Below are positions 1 to 11,215 of a DNA stretch of 64,000 bases, one piece after another. A model generated the notes under the pieces. The model did not search any database and was not told the origin of the DNA. It was given only the letters and a program-made list of their open reading frames with translations. Both the position numbers and the translations under genes were made by a program. Source of the DNA: Selaginella moellendorffii (lineage: Eukaryota; Streptophyta; Lycopodiopsida; Selaginellales; Selaginellaceae); contig NW_003314323.1 of NCBI RefSeq assembly GCF_000143415.4, positions 314,499 through 378,498 on the forward strand, read 5' to 3'. Numbering within the stretch: position 1 is the stretch's first letter; each line of letters starts with the position of its first letter.

Positions 1-34
1 TAGTAGTAGAGTCTCATCTCTTTCGAAAAGAGAA

Positions 35-3000
35 ATGGCCTATCGCCGTCTCCTCCTTATTCTCACGCTCGGCCTCTTCGCAGCACCGGCTCAAGTTTCA
101 GGCCAACCGGGTCAGTAGCATCTCTCTCTCATCAGAAAACATCAAACGAAGAAGAACAAGCTCTCATCTCATATTTTGACAGGTTTCTTGAGCCTGGACT
201 GCGGAGCTTTTGACAGCCACACTGATGACAATGGCATCAATTGGACACCCGATGACAGCTTTATCACCACTGGAGTCCCAGCCTCCATTTCAAGCTCCTT
301 GAAAGCGGGCACGGCCATCCTGCAGCGGCTTCGATACTTTCCAGACACCTCCCGGAAGCACTGCTATGCACTTCCGGTTTTGGTGGGAGAGAACTACATC
401 TTGAGGCCGTGGTTCTACTATGACCGCCTGGAATCAACTTTGGCGGAATTTGAGATTATGATTAGTGCAAACACAGTGGTTAACTTGAGGATTAAAGGGC
501 AGTCGACATCGTATTATGAGTTTGTGGTGAAAGCCACGAACTCGACGCTGGATCTGTGCCTCGGAACCCGCTCCGCCTCACCGGCAAACATCCCATTCAT
601 CTCCGCGATCGAGCTCAGAAGGCTCCCTCCTGGAATGCGAGCAAATGCTTCGGATTCCAGTGAGGTTTTGGTCATGTCGAGAAGGATCAACCTTGGAGCA
701 GCTTCGGATTCAGACATCAGGTGACAAACTCCCTCAGATATTTGTATCCTATCTTCTTTTCATCTTAATTCTGCCAGGTATCCTGATGATCCCTACGATC
801 GGATATGGAGAGCTGATAATGGTTTCAGCAACATAAGGAGCTATCCGCGGATTAGCACCAACGCAACGGGTTTTACGGACAAAACTTACAACAAGCCTCC
901 TCCTGCGGTGATGAGAACCGCCATCACCTCCACGTCCGTCATGGTTTTCGAGTTTCCAGCAAACCTCGATGCAACAAAGTACTATGTAAACTTTTACTTT
1001 GCCGAGTTTGGAAACAGCACGAGGGATTTCGTGGTTCAATTCAACAGAAGCTCGTTTCCCACCACACTGACTACGACTAATGTTAGCCTCCAGCCTCAGA
1101 CTTTTGTGCAAATGTACTTTCCAGTTCTTCTGGAGCTCTCCAATCCAACACCCTTCTCCTTCGTCCCAGCGCCGAACGGCTCAATCCTGAATGCGGCCGA
1201 GCTTTTCAAGTACATGGGAGATCTTCTTCCAGGAACAGAACCCGACGATGGTCCGCCCGATTGCCTTTTGTTCCTGAAACACCTTCTGTTTGATTTGCTT
1301 TTTCTTTGCTGCAACAGTGATAGCGATACGGGAAGTGATGAACGATTTTAATCTGTCTGGATGGTCCGGAGATCCATGCCGGCCTGTCTCTTACACTTGG
1401 AGATGGATCACTTGTGCCACAGGCATAATCCCGGCAAGGATCACCGAGCTGTGAGTGAGATTAGGAGGAGTTCCCTCGAGAAAGAACTTATATATATGTG
1501 AATCTACAGGAACTTATCCAACCGTGGTCTCAAAGGCAACATATCCGGATCCATCGCAAAGCTAGCACATCTGACAAAAATGTAAAACTGATGAACATTC
1601 TTAATTTCTCTAAATTTTCATGTGGTTTTATTATCAGATATCTGGATAACAACGCATTGACAGGGCCAGTTCCAAGTTTTAGCTCCTTGAAGAACCTCAC
1701 GGTCCTGTGAGTATGTTGTATTGTTCTAAGAAAAAAACGTAACAGCCTTTCTCTGTGTTCATATCTTACAGGTCCCTAAACAACAACAGTTTCGATTGCA
1801 TACCACCGGAACGACAATCCTCTTTCAAGTCAGAATTTACGTTGTTTCTCTAGTCTGATGCATAATTATATCTTTTTTCCAGCGGTTCAAATGTCCCATT
1901 ATGCGCAAAGGTGCCCGAGAAAATCTTCGCCAAGAAGAAAAGCAACACAAAAATCATAGTTGAAATAGCAGTACCATGTGTAGCGCTACTGTTAGTTGGA
2001 GCTGGAATCGCAGTATGCTTGATCACCCGTCGGCCAGCAAGACGGCCAAAAGAACAGGGACAAGTGAACGTTAGTCCAGGTAAGTCAACGATAGTCCAAA
2101 TAAGCTGCAGATTACAGAGTCCTGGTGGCTTACACGATTTCGTTCTTTCCAGGTTTGACTCCACAGTCTCCAGACTCAAGCACCAGAAAATTCACTTTCA
2201 GAGAAGTGACCGACGCAACGAACAACTTCCAAAAGGTTGTTGGCGAGGGAAGCTTTGGGCCAGTTTATTATGGACGCCTTTCAAACGGCGTTGAGGTTGC
2301 AGTCAAGGTTTTATCGAGCAACTCAAGGCAAGGCCACCAAGAATTCAAGGCGGAGGTGAGTTTTTTATTTGTTAAAGCATAGATTTGTGTTGCTATGCAT
2401 GATTAAAATTTGAACCAGATCGATATTCTATCAGTTGTGCACCACAGGAATCTGGTATCCTTTATTGGCTATTGTAATCAGGGGTCGCAACTCATGTTGG
2501 TCTACGAGTTTCTGTCAAATGGAACTTTGAGAGAGCATCTATATGGTTAGTGAGCTTAAAATTGATCTGTGGGCTATATATATGTTACAGGCACAGGTCG
2601 CCCGACATTAAGCTGGAAAACCCGGCTGCGAATCGCCTTAGACGCTGCTCAAGGTAGGCAAAGTTTTGAGCTGGCAAATTTGGATGGATATATTCTTTGA
2701 ATCAGGATTGGAGTATCTGCACAGTTCATGCAATCAACAGATCATTCATCGAGATGTGAAAACAACCAACATACTTTTGAGCTATGCCATGGTTGCCAAG
2801 GTCAGCGATTTTGGCTTGTCCAAACTTTACGATAGGAATTATGCGTCGCATGTTTCAACTGATGTCAAAGGAACTCCGGGATATCTCGATCCAGAGTGAG
2901 TGAGCATGAGGATATAATTTTTTTTCCAACCATATTAATATGTTGGTTTTCCAGGTACCATTCCTACAGCAGGCTAACGGAAAAATCAGATGTATACAGC

Positions 3001-3352
3001 TTTGGAATAGTACTATTTGAGATTGTTTGCGCCCGTGAGCCCATCAAATCATCGCTTCCAGAGGATCAAGTCGTGCTCTCAAAATGGGTAAGAATTCAGA
3101 TCTTTTGCTCTTGACATTAACTTTTTCTTTTTCCAGGCATGTAAAGAGCTCGAGAAGGGCAACCTGCGGAGTGTGATGGATGAAAGGCTCTCAGGCTACA
3201 AGGAGCAGGCAGCATGGAAGATCTTGGAGGTTGCAATGAAGTGCGTGGAGCATTCTTCTGACAGGAGGCCCAGCATGAGCATGGTTACGGCCGAGCTGAG
3301 GGAAGCGATTCATCTTGAGGAGGATGGAAGCTCACTCTATGGTAGCTTTTAA
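35..3352 (+). CDS. Malectin-like LRR receptor-like protein kinase (14 exons)
   Basis: Plasma-membrane receptor kinase of about 848 residues. I assembled the exons by frame continuity: 35-110, 183-720, 778-1250, 1318-1450, 1510-1581, 1638-1706, 1772-1828, 1883-2079, 2153-2355, 2419-2545, 2591-2653, 2706-2895, 2955-3087, 3137-3352. The start gives a hydrophobic signal peptide ([15 protein letters not shown]). Then come a malectin-like ectodomain with the hallmark [11 protein letters not shown] across the exon 2/3 junction, a WSGDPC hinge, about three LRRs on phase-matched exons of 72, 69 and 57 nt, and one membrane span ([20 protein letters not shown]). The kinase shows a [11 protein letters not shown] loop, VAVKVL lysine, [13 protein letters not shown] and [10 protein letters not shown], so it is an active-type RD kinase. 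This architecture matches the plant LRR-I/SYMRK-like group; the ligand is unknown. No break was seen. Confidence 0.93.
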
Positions 3353-3525
3353 CAGAGGAAGATAAATGATGCGTCTTTTATTCTAAATTTATAACAACTT
3401 CCAAGAATCACATAAACAAAAGCACACATGACCTACATATTTTGGTTATAATAAAATATTTTACTGAACAAAGAAACTAGCTAAACAAGATATTTTAGTC
3501 AAATCGCTCAAAGTAATTGAAAAAT
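3353..3525. other. Convergent intergenic gap
   Basis: A short AT-rich gap separates the stop codon of the receptor kinase from the stop codon of the minus-strand CHCHD2-like gene. It presumably carries both 3' ends. No additional ORF or repeat is visible. Confidence 0.5.
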
Positions 3526-4117
3526 TCAGCATTTTGATGAACTAGTACCTGAGGCAGAGGGACCCTTGCGGCACTCGTTTAGAAGATCCAGATAAAACTG
3601 GCAGTCACTGCCATTCAAGCTGATACACTGACAGAGAAATAAAATGATAAAGCAGCCATAAAAACAAGAAAGAGCTCTCATACTTGGTTGAAAGCTTTGG
3701 TTTGGTTGCTGCAGGTAACAGTGGAAACAGCAATTGTTGGCGATGCATCAGCAAGTTGGAAAGTGTGGGGCCACATCCACTTGGGCTGTGCCAAGTGCCA
3801 TTCCTGAAATCGCTCAATCAGTTCCATTCCAGGAACATAAGGGGAGAGAGAGCATCTTCTCTTGAGAAAAAAAGAGTGAGACATTTTACTGTGGGCGACC
3901 ATGCTGCCCAGTCCACCAACTATGCCACTGACTGGAACTGGAGCCCGCTGAGGGGCTGGGGCGTAATAAACTACACAAGAATCAGAACGTCAATTCAAAG
4001 TGGCCCTCCTGGCTGGGGCGTAGACAGGAGGTGGCCGAGCTAGATGAAAAAAAAAACGCTTAGAACTGGGAAGAACTAAGTAGCATTCTGCATACCACCA
4101 CCACGGCTATGTGGCAT
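3526..4117 (-). CDS. CHCHD2/MIX17-like twin CX9C protein
   Basis: Small intermembrane-space-type protein. The last exon (3627-3526) and the preceding one (lower end 3684) splice in phase 0 to give C-SNQTKAFNQ-C and then C-QFYLDLLNE-C, an exact twin CX9C pair as in CHCHD2/CHCHD10/MIX17 proteins, which are oxidised and imported through MIA40. Upstream pieces are proline/alanine-rich (RPPPVYAPA, YYAPAPQRAPVPV) followed by SGIVGGLGSM, resembling the family's N-terminal and glycine-rich central segments. The start ATG at 4117 (MPHSRGG) is chosen because the family begins MP(R/H)-(R/S)-rich. The middle exon borders between about 3720 and 4060 are uncertain, and the central hydrophobic segment looks short, so partial damage cannot be excluded. 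A single-exon relic of a second copy lies at 10726-10765. Confidence 0.68.
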
Positions 4118-5240
4118 AGGTACGATAAGCAGAAGAGAAAAGAAAGACAATGTAGGACGGAAGCTTTAGCGCCGGAGTGCCTTTTATTCCGGCGGATGCT
4201 GGTGGTCTGGCAAGTGTCCATTTGCTAGCAATCAGCGCCTTGACCAGTTGACTTTCATGGCCTTGACTTTGAGCTTCCAATTCTTTCTTTGAACCATAAA
4301 AATACCTGGTTGGCTTTCAATACCGGTTTAACCAATGATTCCAATGTATAAACCAATATACATTTGCCATTTGGCTCATGCCAGCTTGGACGACTCCCTC
4401 ACTCACATGACAATATAAAATCTGTGAGTAATAGGAAAGAGAACCTGTTCATCCTTTCAAGCGTCCAAAGTCAATCGTGGTATACCTCGTCCTCTTTCTC
4501 AGGCATGATGTTCGTCGGAAGATCTCAGGCCTTGGCACCTGGTTCTATTCCCCAAGTTGCGATTGACTGGGAAGGGATCCAACCATCCATAAAACCATGA
4601 CGACAAACCTGCAGCACAATAAGCTGCCTCTTCTAGCCTTAAGCTGAAGCCGCCTGCCATTAGTTTGCCCGCTACATGCGGGCATACGCATCGGGGTGAA
4701 GCAATATTTACCTCGTTCTCTTTCAGCAAAAATGAAAAACCCTCGCTCTTGTGACAGATCAAATTCTGGCACGCTTCTCAGAGATCCTTTGGCCAGTCTT
4801 TGCGGGCAGCTCGATCTGGAAGAGTGTTCCAAAATATGGCTTTCCTGGAACACAAACAAACTCACCATTTCGGCAGCTACTGCCAAATTTCCAGCCGCCC
4901 CCGCGCAATATTTCACCCCTATGCCACTGACCATCGCACGGCGCCATCGTCGCCGCGCTCGCTCGCCATAGCTAAATAAAAGTTTTGTGTTTAATATTGG
5001 AAATTGATTTTTCTTGTGATTGCTCAACTTAATTTTTTTTTCTTTAGAGACTGCATGCAATCGGGTCTCATGTCAGTTGAAAGATGTTCATGGAGTGTCG
5101 CCTTCTAGAGGTGGCAACCAGTTGGGCAAGTCAAAGAAGTATCGGACGATAAAGAGAAAACCAAAGAGGAAAACCCAGCAAAAGATCAAGAAAGGAAAGA
5201 AAGACCAAGAAGATGCTTCGGTTTTGAAAGCTAGCTGTGA
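4118..5240. other. Region without a recognised gene; unassigned ORFs
   Basis: Several ORFs of 60-170 codons overlap here, mainly on the minus strand between 4500 and 5060, but none shows a domain I recognise and none is clearly spliced. Part of the left end (about 4130-4310) is similar to 10795-10930, matching at phrases such as CCTTTTATTC and TTTGAGCTTCCAATTCT, so it belongs to the duplicated block described for the PPR cluster. About 4330-5230 has no counterpart in the second copy. A plus-strand stretch at 5130-5210 would encode a lysine-rich, nuclear-localisation-like peptide, but with no supporting gene structure. Confidence 0.4.
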
Positions 5241-5375
5241 GATTGAGAGTTGGTAAGCATTGCGACATCGTTTGAAAGTCCGCCTTCTTCAACGAAACAG
5301 CCAGAGGTGATGGCTCACCGATAAAGGTGTGGAGCTTAGCTGAGCTCTTATGTTTCCACTCGCCACCAGCGCCTC

Positions 5376-5870
5376 GAGCATCGCGTTCCACGCGAGATCA
5401 GCAAGAGTGCCCTCTACGCTGCCGAGAGTCCGCATTCTTGTCCTGGATTGCTGGCTGCTCTAGCTTGGCTCGTCAATTACGACGACAAGGCTCGAGAAAT
5501 CAAAGGGAATGGTGGTGGATTGGGCTACGGATTTTATTTACCTCACCCAAGCTTATGACGAGTTTCAACTCGTGCAGCATGCAGATCAGCAATGTAACCT
5601 TAGTGATCAGCTCTGGAAAGATTCCATGATCCACGGGCATGAAATTAAAGCCAAGAACTGGCACGCACTGCCTGCATGGCTACACGCGGTGCACGAAGGC
5701 CGATCCCATCGGCATGGAAACCATTCTGGAGCATCTCTCCAAACAGCTCGATTGCTCGCCCGCAAAGAAGACCCGGAGTTTGGGAGCTCGATATCTCATG
5801 CCTGTTCATCCGGACGAGGTGGTGATCGAGGCATTAATTGGATTGAAAGAACAAGAAGTATGATCATAGC
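5376..5870 (+). pseudogene. NDC80-like kinetochore protein fragment (CH domain)
   Basis: One plus-strand frame near 5386-5500 reads EISKSALYAAESPHSCPG followed by LLAALAWLVNYDDKAREI. This corresponds to the NDC80/HEC1 calponin-homology segment with its usual S-K-S-x-L...G-x-PH-x-W-P...LAAL-x-WLV pattern. Another frame at about 5545-5610 reads YLTQAYDEFQLVQHADQQ, as expected just after the CH core. The conserved tryptophan of PHTW is replaced by Cys and the frame changes several times, so this is a relic rather than a working spindle gene. A third frame at 5700-5863 (LEHLSKQLDC...VVIEALIGLKEQE) is also protein-like but unassigned. A fragment of the same gene sits at 11150-11207 on the opposite strand. 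The family call rests on motif memory, not alignment. Confidence 0.5.
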
Positions 5871-5899
5871 TTTAACTTTGGCAAGATCTTCAATGCCAT

Positions 5900-6790
5900 C
5901 TTTAGTCCGATCCTGCGACGCGCTTCCATGGAGATCTTCGGCTGGTCCATCTTGTTGGGCTTGTTTGGCAGTGGGGTTTCGAGCTTGGGCACATCTGTTT
6001 CCAGCTTCTCAAGCTTGTCCAAAGACTTGAGACCTTAGATCTTGCACAATGCCTCACTGGACTCGCATAGGAGCCTCTTGAGGATCTCGTCTGTCAAGCT
6101 GTGGTTGACATCCATCCTCTCCTTTGCAACATCATACTTTGCTTTGCAAGATCGAATCGTTGCTCGAGTCTTCCTTGCTCCTCCTTGTGCCGCTCTTCCA
6201 GCTTGTGCAGCTTCACTACCAGGACTATCCCGTCCTCTTGGAGCCTGCCTTGCTCTTGAGCGCTTCCTGCCTCTTGCAAAAGCTCAGGAGCTCCTCTCCC
6301 TGCTTATCCAACTTTTCCATTACAAGATTGCTGAAGCTCTCGTGTTTCATCTTGTGCTGCTCGTCCAGCTTGCGCAGTGCCGCTTCCACATCCGCTTCGA
6401 GCGTAATCTTCTGCTGCTTGCAAACGCTGAGGAACTCCTCTCGCTGCTCATCCATCTTTTCTATTACAAGATTGTCGAAGCTGGTCTGTCCCATATCTTG
6501 TGCTGCTCCAGTGCCGCTTCTTGAGCTCTCACATCCGCTTCGAGCTTGCCCTGCTCGATCTGTGCTGCCCTAGCGCCGCTTCCTGTCTCGTGCAAACGCT
6601 GAGGAGCTCCCCCCGCATCTTTTCCAGTACAAGATTGTTTCTTCAGCTTGCGCAAGGCCTCTTGAACCCGCGGTCCTGCGCTGTGACATCCGCTAGCTTC
6701 TCCTCCTGATTCTTTTGTGCATCGAGCTCGCCCAAGAGAGGTGCTTTCCGGATCGCATCCTCCGCCTGCGCCATCGCTCTGTAATCCATC
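5900..6790 (-). pseudogene. Coiled-coil repeat protein, frameshifted relic
   Basis: Minus-strand frames are rich in E, K, Q, L and A and carry imperfect repeats: NLVIEKMDEQREEFLSVCKQ, NLVMEKLDKQGEELLSFCKR, LEADVEAALRKLDEQHK and LEADVRAQEAALEQHK. These indicate a long coiled coil made of units of about 130 bp. The best start is the ATG near 6790 (MDYRAMAQAEDAIRKAP), but that frame hits a stop near 6655. At least two further frame changes are needed, one near 6280 and one near 6140, where AKYDVAKERMDVNHSLTDE lies in another frame from the upstream coil. I therefore call it a pseudogene; introns could rescue part of it. No specific family can be named. It lies between PPR gene A and the NDC80-like fragment. 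Confidence 0.5.
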
Positions 6791-6844
6791 TACCTAGAAC
6801 TTTTCTCCTATTTACAGCCGAGTCCTTCGTCAAGCTCTTGGACA

Positions 6845-9349
6845 CTAGGGAATCCCATCCAGCTTGCAAGCAGTGAGCAGACCCGTGAGAGCAGACAAAT
6901 CCGCAGGGAAAGGCATGAGGCCCAGCAGCTCCGTCGCCTCGTCCAGCCATCCCGAGCGGCAAAACACGTCCGCCATGCAGTTGAAGTGATCCTTGACGGG
7001 CTTGATCCAGAAATCCGCCTGCATTGCCACGAAGAACTCCAGGCTCTGCGACAATCTCCCACTGTGGCTGCTGGAGATCAAGATCTCCGTGAATGTGATC
7101 TCGTCCGGGAAGCACAGCCCGTCCAGGATCATCTCGTGAAACACCGTAGATGCCTCGCTCGTATGCCCGTGCTGAGAATACGCCATCACCATCGCGTTCC
7201 ACGACACCACCGTCCTCTCGGGAATCCGATCGAAGAAACTCCTTGATTCCTGGAGCTCTCCTTGCTGAGCCCACGCCGTGACCATCGACGTCCACGACGC
7301 GGCGTCCCACTGTGGACAAAGGTCAAAGCACCGCTTCGCTTGATCTATTTGCCCAAGCTGCGCATACGCCGAGATCGTCGAAGTCCACGACACCACGCTC
7401 TGTTCTTCCATTCCGGCGATCAGCTGGAGAGCTCTCTCCGCTCGCCCGCTCCTCGCCAAGCCGGCTATCACCGCGCTACACGAAGAACAGCCGTGCCGGG
7501 GCATCCGATCGAGCAGAAGCTCTGCCTGGTCGGTGCAGTCATTGTGGGCGGTGGCGGAGATGACCGCGGCCCACGATACGGGGTTGCGGTGGCGCATCCG
7601 ATCGAACATCTTGGTGGCGCGGGTGGTGTCCCCGGCGGCGGCGTAGGCGGAGATCATGAGCGTGCACAGGACTGTGTCGTGCTCGGGCGCGCGGTGGAAC
7701 GCGATGGTGGCATCGACCACCAGGTGATTCTGTGCGTACGCTCCCACGATCGCGCTCCACGACGAGGAATCCCACGCAGGCATTCTCTCGAATGCGAGCC
7801 GGGCGCTCCTGGCGTCGCGACCGCCCGAGAACGCTTGGATGAGAGTGGTCCACACCAGCGGACACCGCCTCGGGGAGCGGTCAAAGATCTCCCGCGCCTC
7901 GCCCAGCCAGCCACTCTGGCCGTACCCCGCCACTAGCGACGCCGTAGAGGCGGCGTCTCTCTCCGGTGATCGCTCGGATAGCTCCCGCGCCTCCGAGAGG
8001 TGCCCAGCTTGGGCATAGCCCGAGACGAGCTCGCCCCATGCCTGTGCGTCCAGGACAGGGAATCGATCAAGAACAGCGCGAGCATCGTCCAGCCGCCCGG
8101 ATCGAGTGTAGGATTGGAGCAGCGCGTGCCAGGATCCGGAGTTTCTCCTCTCCATCCTGTCGAAGATGGCCCTGGGATCGTGCTCGATGCCGATGAGCGA
8201 GAAGGCGATGGCGTTCCAGGAGATGGTTTCTAGATCTAGAGGGGCTTGCCGGATCATCGCGTGGGCCTGGTCGAGATCGCCGTGCTGCGCGCAGCAGGAG
8301 ATGATGGAGCTCCAGGACGAGGAGCTCCACTGCGGCATCCTGGAGAAGACATCCATCGCGGTGGAGAGCCGCCCTCTCTCGGCGTAGGCGCGGATCAAGA
8401 CGCTCCAGGCGATGGCGTTCCTCTCGGGGATGAGTGAATCGAAGATGATCCCGGCGGCCACGAGTGCTGTTGGCGATGATCCATCGTTGGCATTGGCATA
8501 GATCGTGAGCAGCGTCGTCCAGGAGATCACGTCCCTGGATGGCATTTTCTCAAAGACCATCTCGGCCTTTTCTCTAGAGCGTTGCGATCGAGACTTGAGC
8601 AGCGCATTCCAAGAGACTTGGTTCCTCTCGGGCATTTCAGCAAAGAGGCAATCAGCAACATCAAAATGCCCTAACTCGGCATTTGCGTAAATCATCACGT
8701 TCCAGCATGGGATGCTTCTCTCAGGCATTTTATTGAACAATTGTGATGCCGATTCGATTTCGCCAGCTTTCGCATAAGATGTGACTACGCTCGTCAAGGA
8801 GAAAGCGTCAGCGCAAGGAATCCTTTCAAATATAAAGCTGACGCGATCAAGATCCCCGTCTTTGGCATAAACTGCGATAAGAGAGTTCCAGGAGGCATCG
8901 TTTCTCTGAGGAGTTCTATCAAATAATTCTTGCGCGCGATCAATATTTTTGGCTCTACCGTATGCCGCGATCATCGTATTCCACAACACGGTGCTTCGAT
9001 CGTGGAGCTCTTCGAACATTCTCTCGGCGTGATCAAGATACCCATTGACGGCATATGCCTGGATCATCGCGCTGCAGGACCGCGCGTTTGGAGAATCCAT
9101 GGCGTCAAGAACAGACTTGGCGTCCTCCACGCTGCCACACTTGCCAAACATCTCGATCATAAGATGGGAGAGGTAGCGGCTGCTGTCCTTGAATCGGCTA
9201 TCGGCAATGATCCGGTGGACAAGCCTCGCATCGGCGAGGCTGCTGCTCCTCCCGACGTTCCTCACGATCTCTCCCAGCTCCTGGATCGTCTCGGCTCTCT
9301 GGCAATCGCCCTTGAGCGCGCGCTTGACGAGCTTCTTCCAAGAGATCAT
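6845..9349 (-). CDS. PLS-type pentatricopeptide repeat protein (PPR gene A)
   Basis: Intronless gene of about 834 codons. The ATG at 9349 (MISWKKLVKRALK) is preferred over an in-frame GTG two codons upstream. The protein is an almost unbroken run of about 31-36-residue helical repeats with the plant signature VVSWNAMV.AY...G...EA...F..MP, e.g. SWNSLIAVYAKDGDLDRVSF and SWTTLLTIYANAND. It ends in longer PLS-style repeats (DEITFTEILISSSHSGRLSQ, then DHFNCMADVFCRSGWLDEA) and stops without a DYW domain. Such proteins bind organellar RNA in a sequence-specific way and, in lycophytes, mostly serve C-to-U editing; the RNA target cannot be read here. Large ORFs on the opposite strand are shadows. A truncated copy lies at 11216-11769. 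Confidence 0.93.
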   Translation of the reverse strand: MISWKKLVKRALKGDCQRAETIQELGEIVRNVGRSSSLADARLVHRIIADSRFKDSSRYLSHLMIEMFGKCGSVEDAKSVLDAMDSPNARSCSAMIQAYAVNGYLDHAERMFEELHDRSTVLWNTMIAAYGRAKNIDRAQELFDRTPQRNDASWNSLIAVYAKDGDLDRVSFIFERIPCADAFSLTSVVTSYAKAGEIESASQLFNKMPERSIPCWNVMIYANAELGHFDVADCLFAEMPERNQVSWNALLKSRSQRSREKAEMVFEKMPSRDVISWTTLLTIYANANDGSSPTALVAAGIIFDSLIPERNAIAWSVLIRAYAERGRLSTAMDVFSRMPQWSSSSWSSIISCCAQHGDLDQAHAMIRQAPLDLETISWNAIAFSLIGIEHDPRAIFDRMERRNSGSWHALLQSYTRSGRLDDARAVLDRFPVLDAQAWGELVSGYAQAGHLSEARELSERSPERDAASTASLVAGYGQSGWLGEAREIFDRSPRRCPLVWTTLIQAFSGGRDARSARLAFERMPAWDSSSWSAIVGAYAQNHLVVDATIAFHRAPEHDTVLCTLMISAYAAAGDTTRATKMFDRMRHRNPVSWAAVISATAHNDCTDQAELLLDRMPRHGCSSCSAVIAGLARSGRAERALQLIAGMEEQSVVSWTSTISAYAQLGQIDQAKRCFDLCPQWDAASWTSMVTAWAQQGELQESRSFFDRIPERTVVSWNAMVMAYSQHGHTSEASTVFHEMILDGLCFPDEITFTEILISSSHSGRLSQSLEFFVAMQADFWIKPVKDHFNCMADVFCRSGWLDEATELLGLMPFPADLSALTGLLTACKLDGIP

Positions 9350-9359
9350 CGTCACGAGT

Positions 9360-10420
9360 CATGGAGGAGCGATCTGATTCATCGCCGGCCTTCTTCGCGA
9401 TGGCTGCTGCTTGTAGAAGCTGGAGAGAAGAACATAGTGCGCGCCATCTGCTGGATGGAGCTCCGCGGCATTCGCTGCCGCGGGATCCGCGCGAGTCCCA
9501 TCGCCGTGGAGCGCGCTCGAATTCAGCAGCATCGACCACGCGAGATTGTTTGGAAGGAATGGCATCCTCTCGACCCACCGCCGCGTTGAGATCCTCTGGA
9601 AGAACACCCTAGAGCCGCATTGCCGAGAAGAGATCCAGCGAGCTCGCGATCTGGCCGTTCTGCGCGTATCCAGCGATCATCACGTTCCAGGAGATCGCGT
9701 CGCTCCGCATGGCGTCAAAGGTCTCCCTGGCATCGCCGAATGCCAGCGCCAAGGAATTGCAAGCCACGGGATCATTGTAAGTCATCGCCTGGAAGATCGA
9801 TCTCGCCTCATCTAGCCGATCCATGAGACGATGCTCCGCGTCTCCATCGGCAGGAAGAAGTCCCAGATCCGGCAACTGGCCCGTACCACAGCACAACATT
9901 TCGGTCCGGCATGGAATTAAAGAAGAGCTTCGCGTCGTCGATGGTTAGCTCCGCAAGAAGCAAATGTTGCGAGCATAAAAGACCATGTCACAGCATTGCG
10001 TTACATCGAAAATAGTCTTCTCGTATTTGAATACCCAGAGTTGTGACACTCTACAAGGACAAGTTAAACTTGCTAAAGATGCCGAAAATGGGTAAATTGT
10101 GCTAGCATGGATTCGTTGCGATGGCGCATAGCAAAGGACACGAATTGTGCTTCCTACAACTGCTGGTTTTGAGTGTAGCCGACTAGAATAGTCCATCCAG
10201 TTGGTGTGTGGGAGAGAGATATTCGAGGACTTCTAGGGTGTGGAGAGAATGGAAGATTTGGAAGCGTCAATGGGAGATAAAACACCATGTCCTGCTAGTC
10301 ATCGAATCAAACACAGCCTTGGCGCGATCAATCTGCCCGGCGTGGGTGTAGCACTGGATCATCGTCGTCCAGGTGTTGGCATCCAGCCTGTCCACAAACG
10401 CCTTTAAGTTCCACGAGACG
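9360..10420 (-). pseudogene. Relic of PPR gene B (left duplicate copy)
   Basis: This segment follows the intact PPR gene B (11717-13579) along most of its length but with deletions and frame changes. 9360-9607 encodes the B C-terminus (SMLLNSSALHGDGTRADPAA, ending HYVLLSSFYKQQP). 9612-9890 encodes ISWNVMIAGYAQNGQIASSL and DEARSIFQAM. 9950-10200 matches B around 12700-12980, and 10275-10400 matches B around 13100-13210 (TWTTMIQCYTHAGQIDRAKA). Several B repeats are missing between these blocks and no single frame spans them. It sits immediately 5' of PPR gene A in transcription order, the same order as the intact B and broken A' in the right copy. Confidence 0.85.
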
Positions 10421-11215
10421 ATATCTAGCCATCCAGCTCAAGCACAAGGAGATGCCCGGACTCGTGAAGAAACCCGAGTCATCCGCGTGAAAAGTTTTGC
10501 TCTTTCCCTCTTGTAGCAGCTTAATGTCTTGGAGGACATGGAAGCTCAAGATTGTGAAGCTACATAAAGCTCTTGTGAGCTAGCTGTTTTAGAAGCATTG
10601 CAAATTTTGAAAAAGACAAAATTTGAGAAAATACAAGCTTCTACAAGACTAAGCTTTCAAAATAACTCAAAACAACTAAACTTTCACAGAAAGAAAAAAA
10701 AACAATAAAAAAGGGTCTTTCGTACCTCTTGAAAAGCTCTCATCTGGTTGCTGCAGGCATCAGCGGCATCCTTGCAAGAATGAAAAGAGCAAAAGAGACA
10801 GTGTAGAAAGCTAGCACCAGACCGCCTTTTATTCTGGCGTAATTAATCGGATGCATGGGCGTTTTGGTGACCAGTTGACTTCATATCCTTCACTTTGAGC
10901 TTCCAATTCTCAACGTAAAAATACTTCTGCATGCAATACATATTCAAATAAAACTTTGGTGGTGGGTTTAAATATTAGTTATTGTAAGCTAGCAGATCTT
11001 CTTCCTCTTCTCCTCCATTTTCTTGAGCGATGCCCTCCCTGTGAGACTAATAGTTGTATGCATTGGCACGTCGTTTACAAAGTCCGCCTTCCTCGACTCC
11101 AAAACAGCCACTTCTAAAGGTGTGGAGCTTGGCTTGCGAACCATTCATTTCCCGGTTTTCTCAAGCTCTTCTGCCTGCTGCACGAGTTGAAACTCGTTAT
11201 AAGCTTGCTGAGATA
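10421..11215. other. Right-copy remnants of the CHCHD2-like and NDC80-like genes
   Basis: The left edge of the second duplicate. On the minus strand, 10765-10726 encodes DACSNQMRAFQE followed by a GT donor, an isolated first-CX9C exon paralogous to the CHCHD2-like gene at 3526-4117; no second CX9C exon was found. 10795-10930 resembles 4130-4310. 11050-11150 resembles 5240-5340 (AAAGTCCGCCTTC and AAAGGTGTGGAGCTT are shared). 11207-11150 on the minus strand reads QAYNEFQLVQQAEELEKTGK, the NDC80-like fragment seen at 5545-5610 on the plus strand. A minus-strand ORF at 10328-10549 contains a non-PPR stretch (LLQEGKSKTFHADDSGFF) that I cannot assign. Nothing here looks functional. Confidence 0.6.

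Noticed and set aside
7262-7936. Long plus-strand ORF (224 codons) and several others opposite PPR gene A
   Set aside because: They lie entirely antisense to a clear PPR gene, are Arg/His/Pro-rich and show no domain; such shadow frames are expected from the GC-rich repeat codons.
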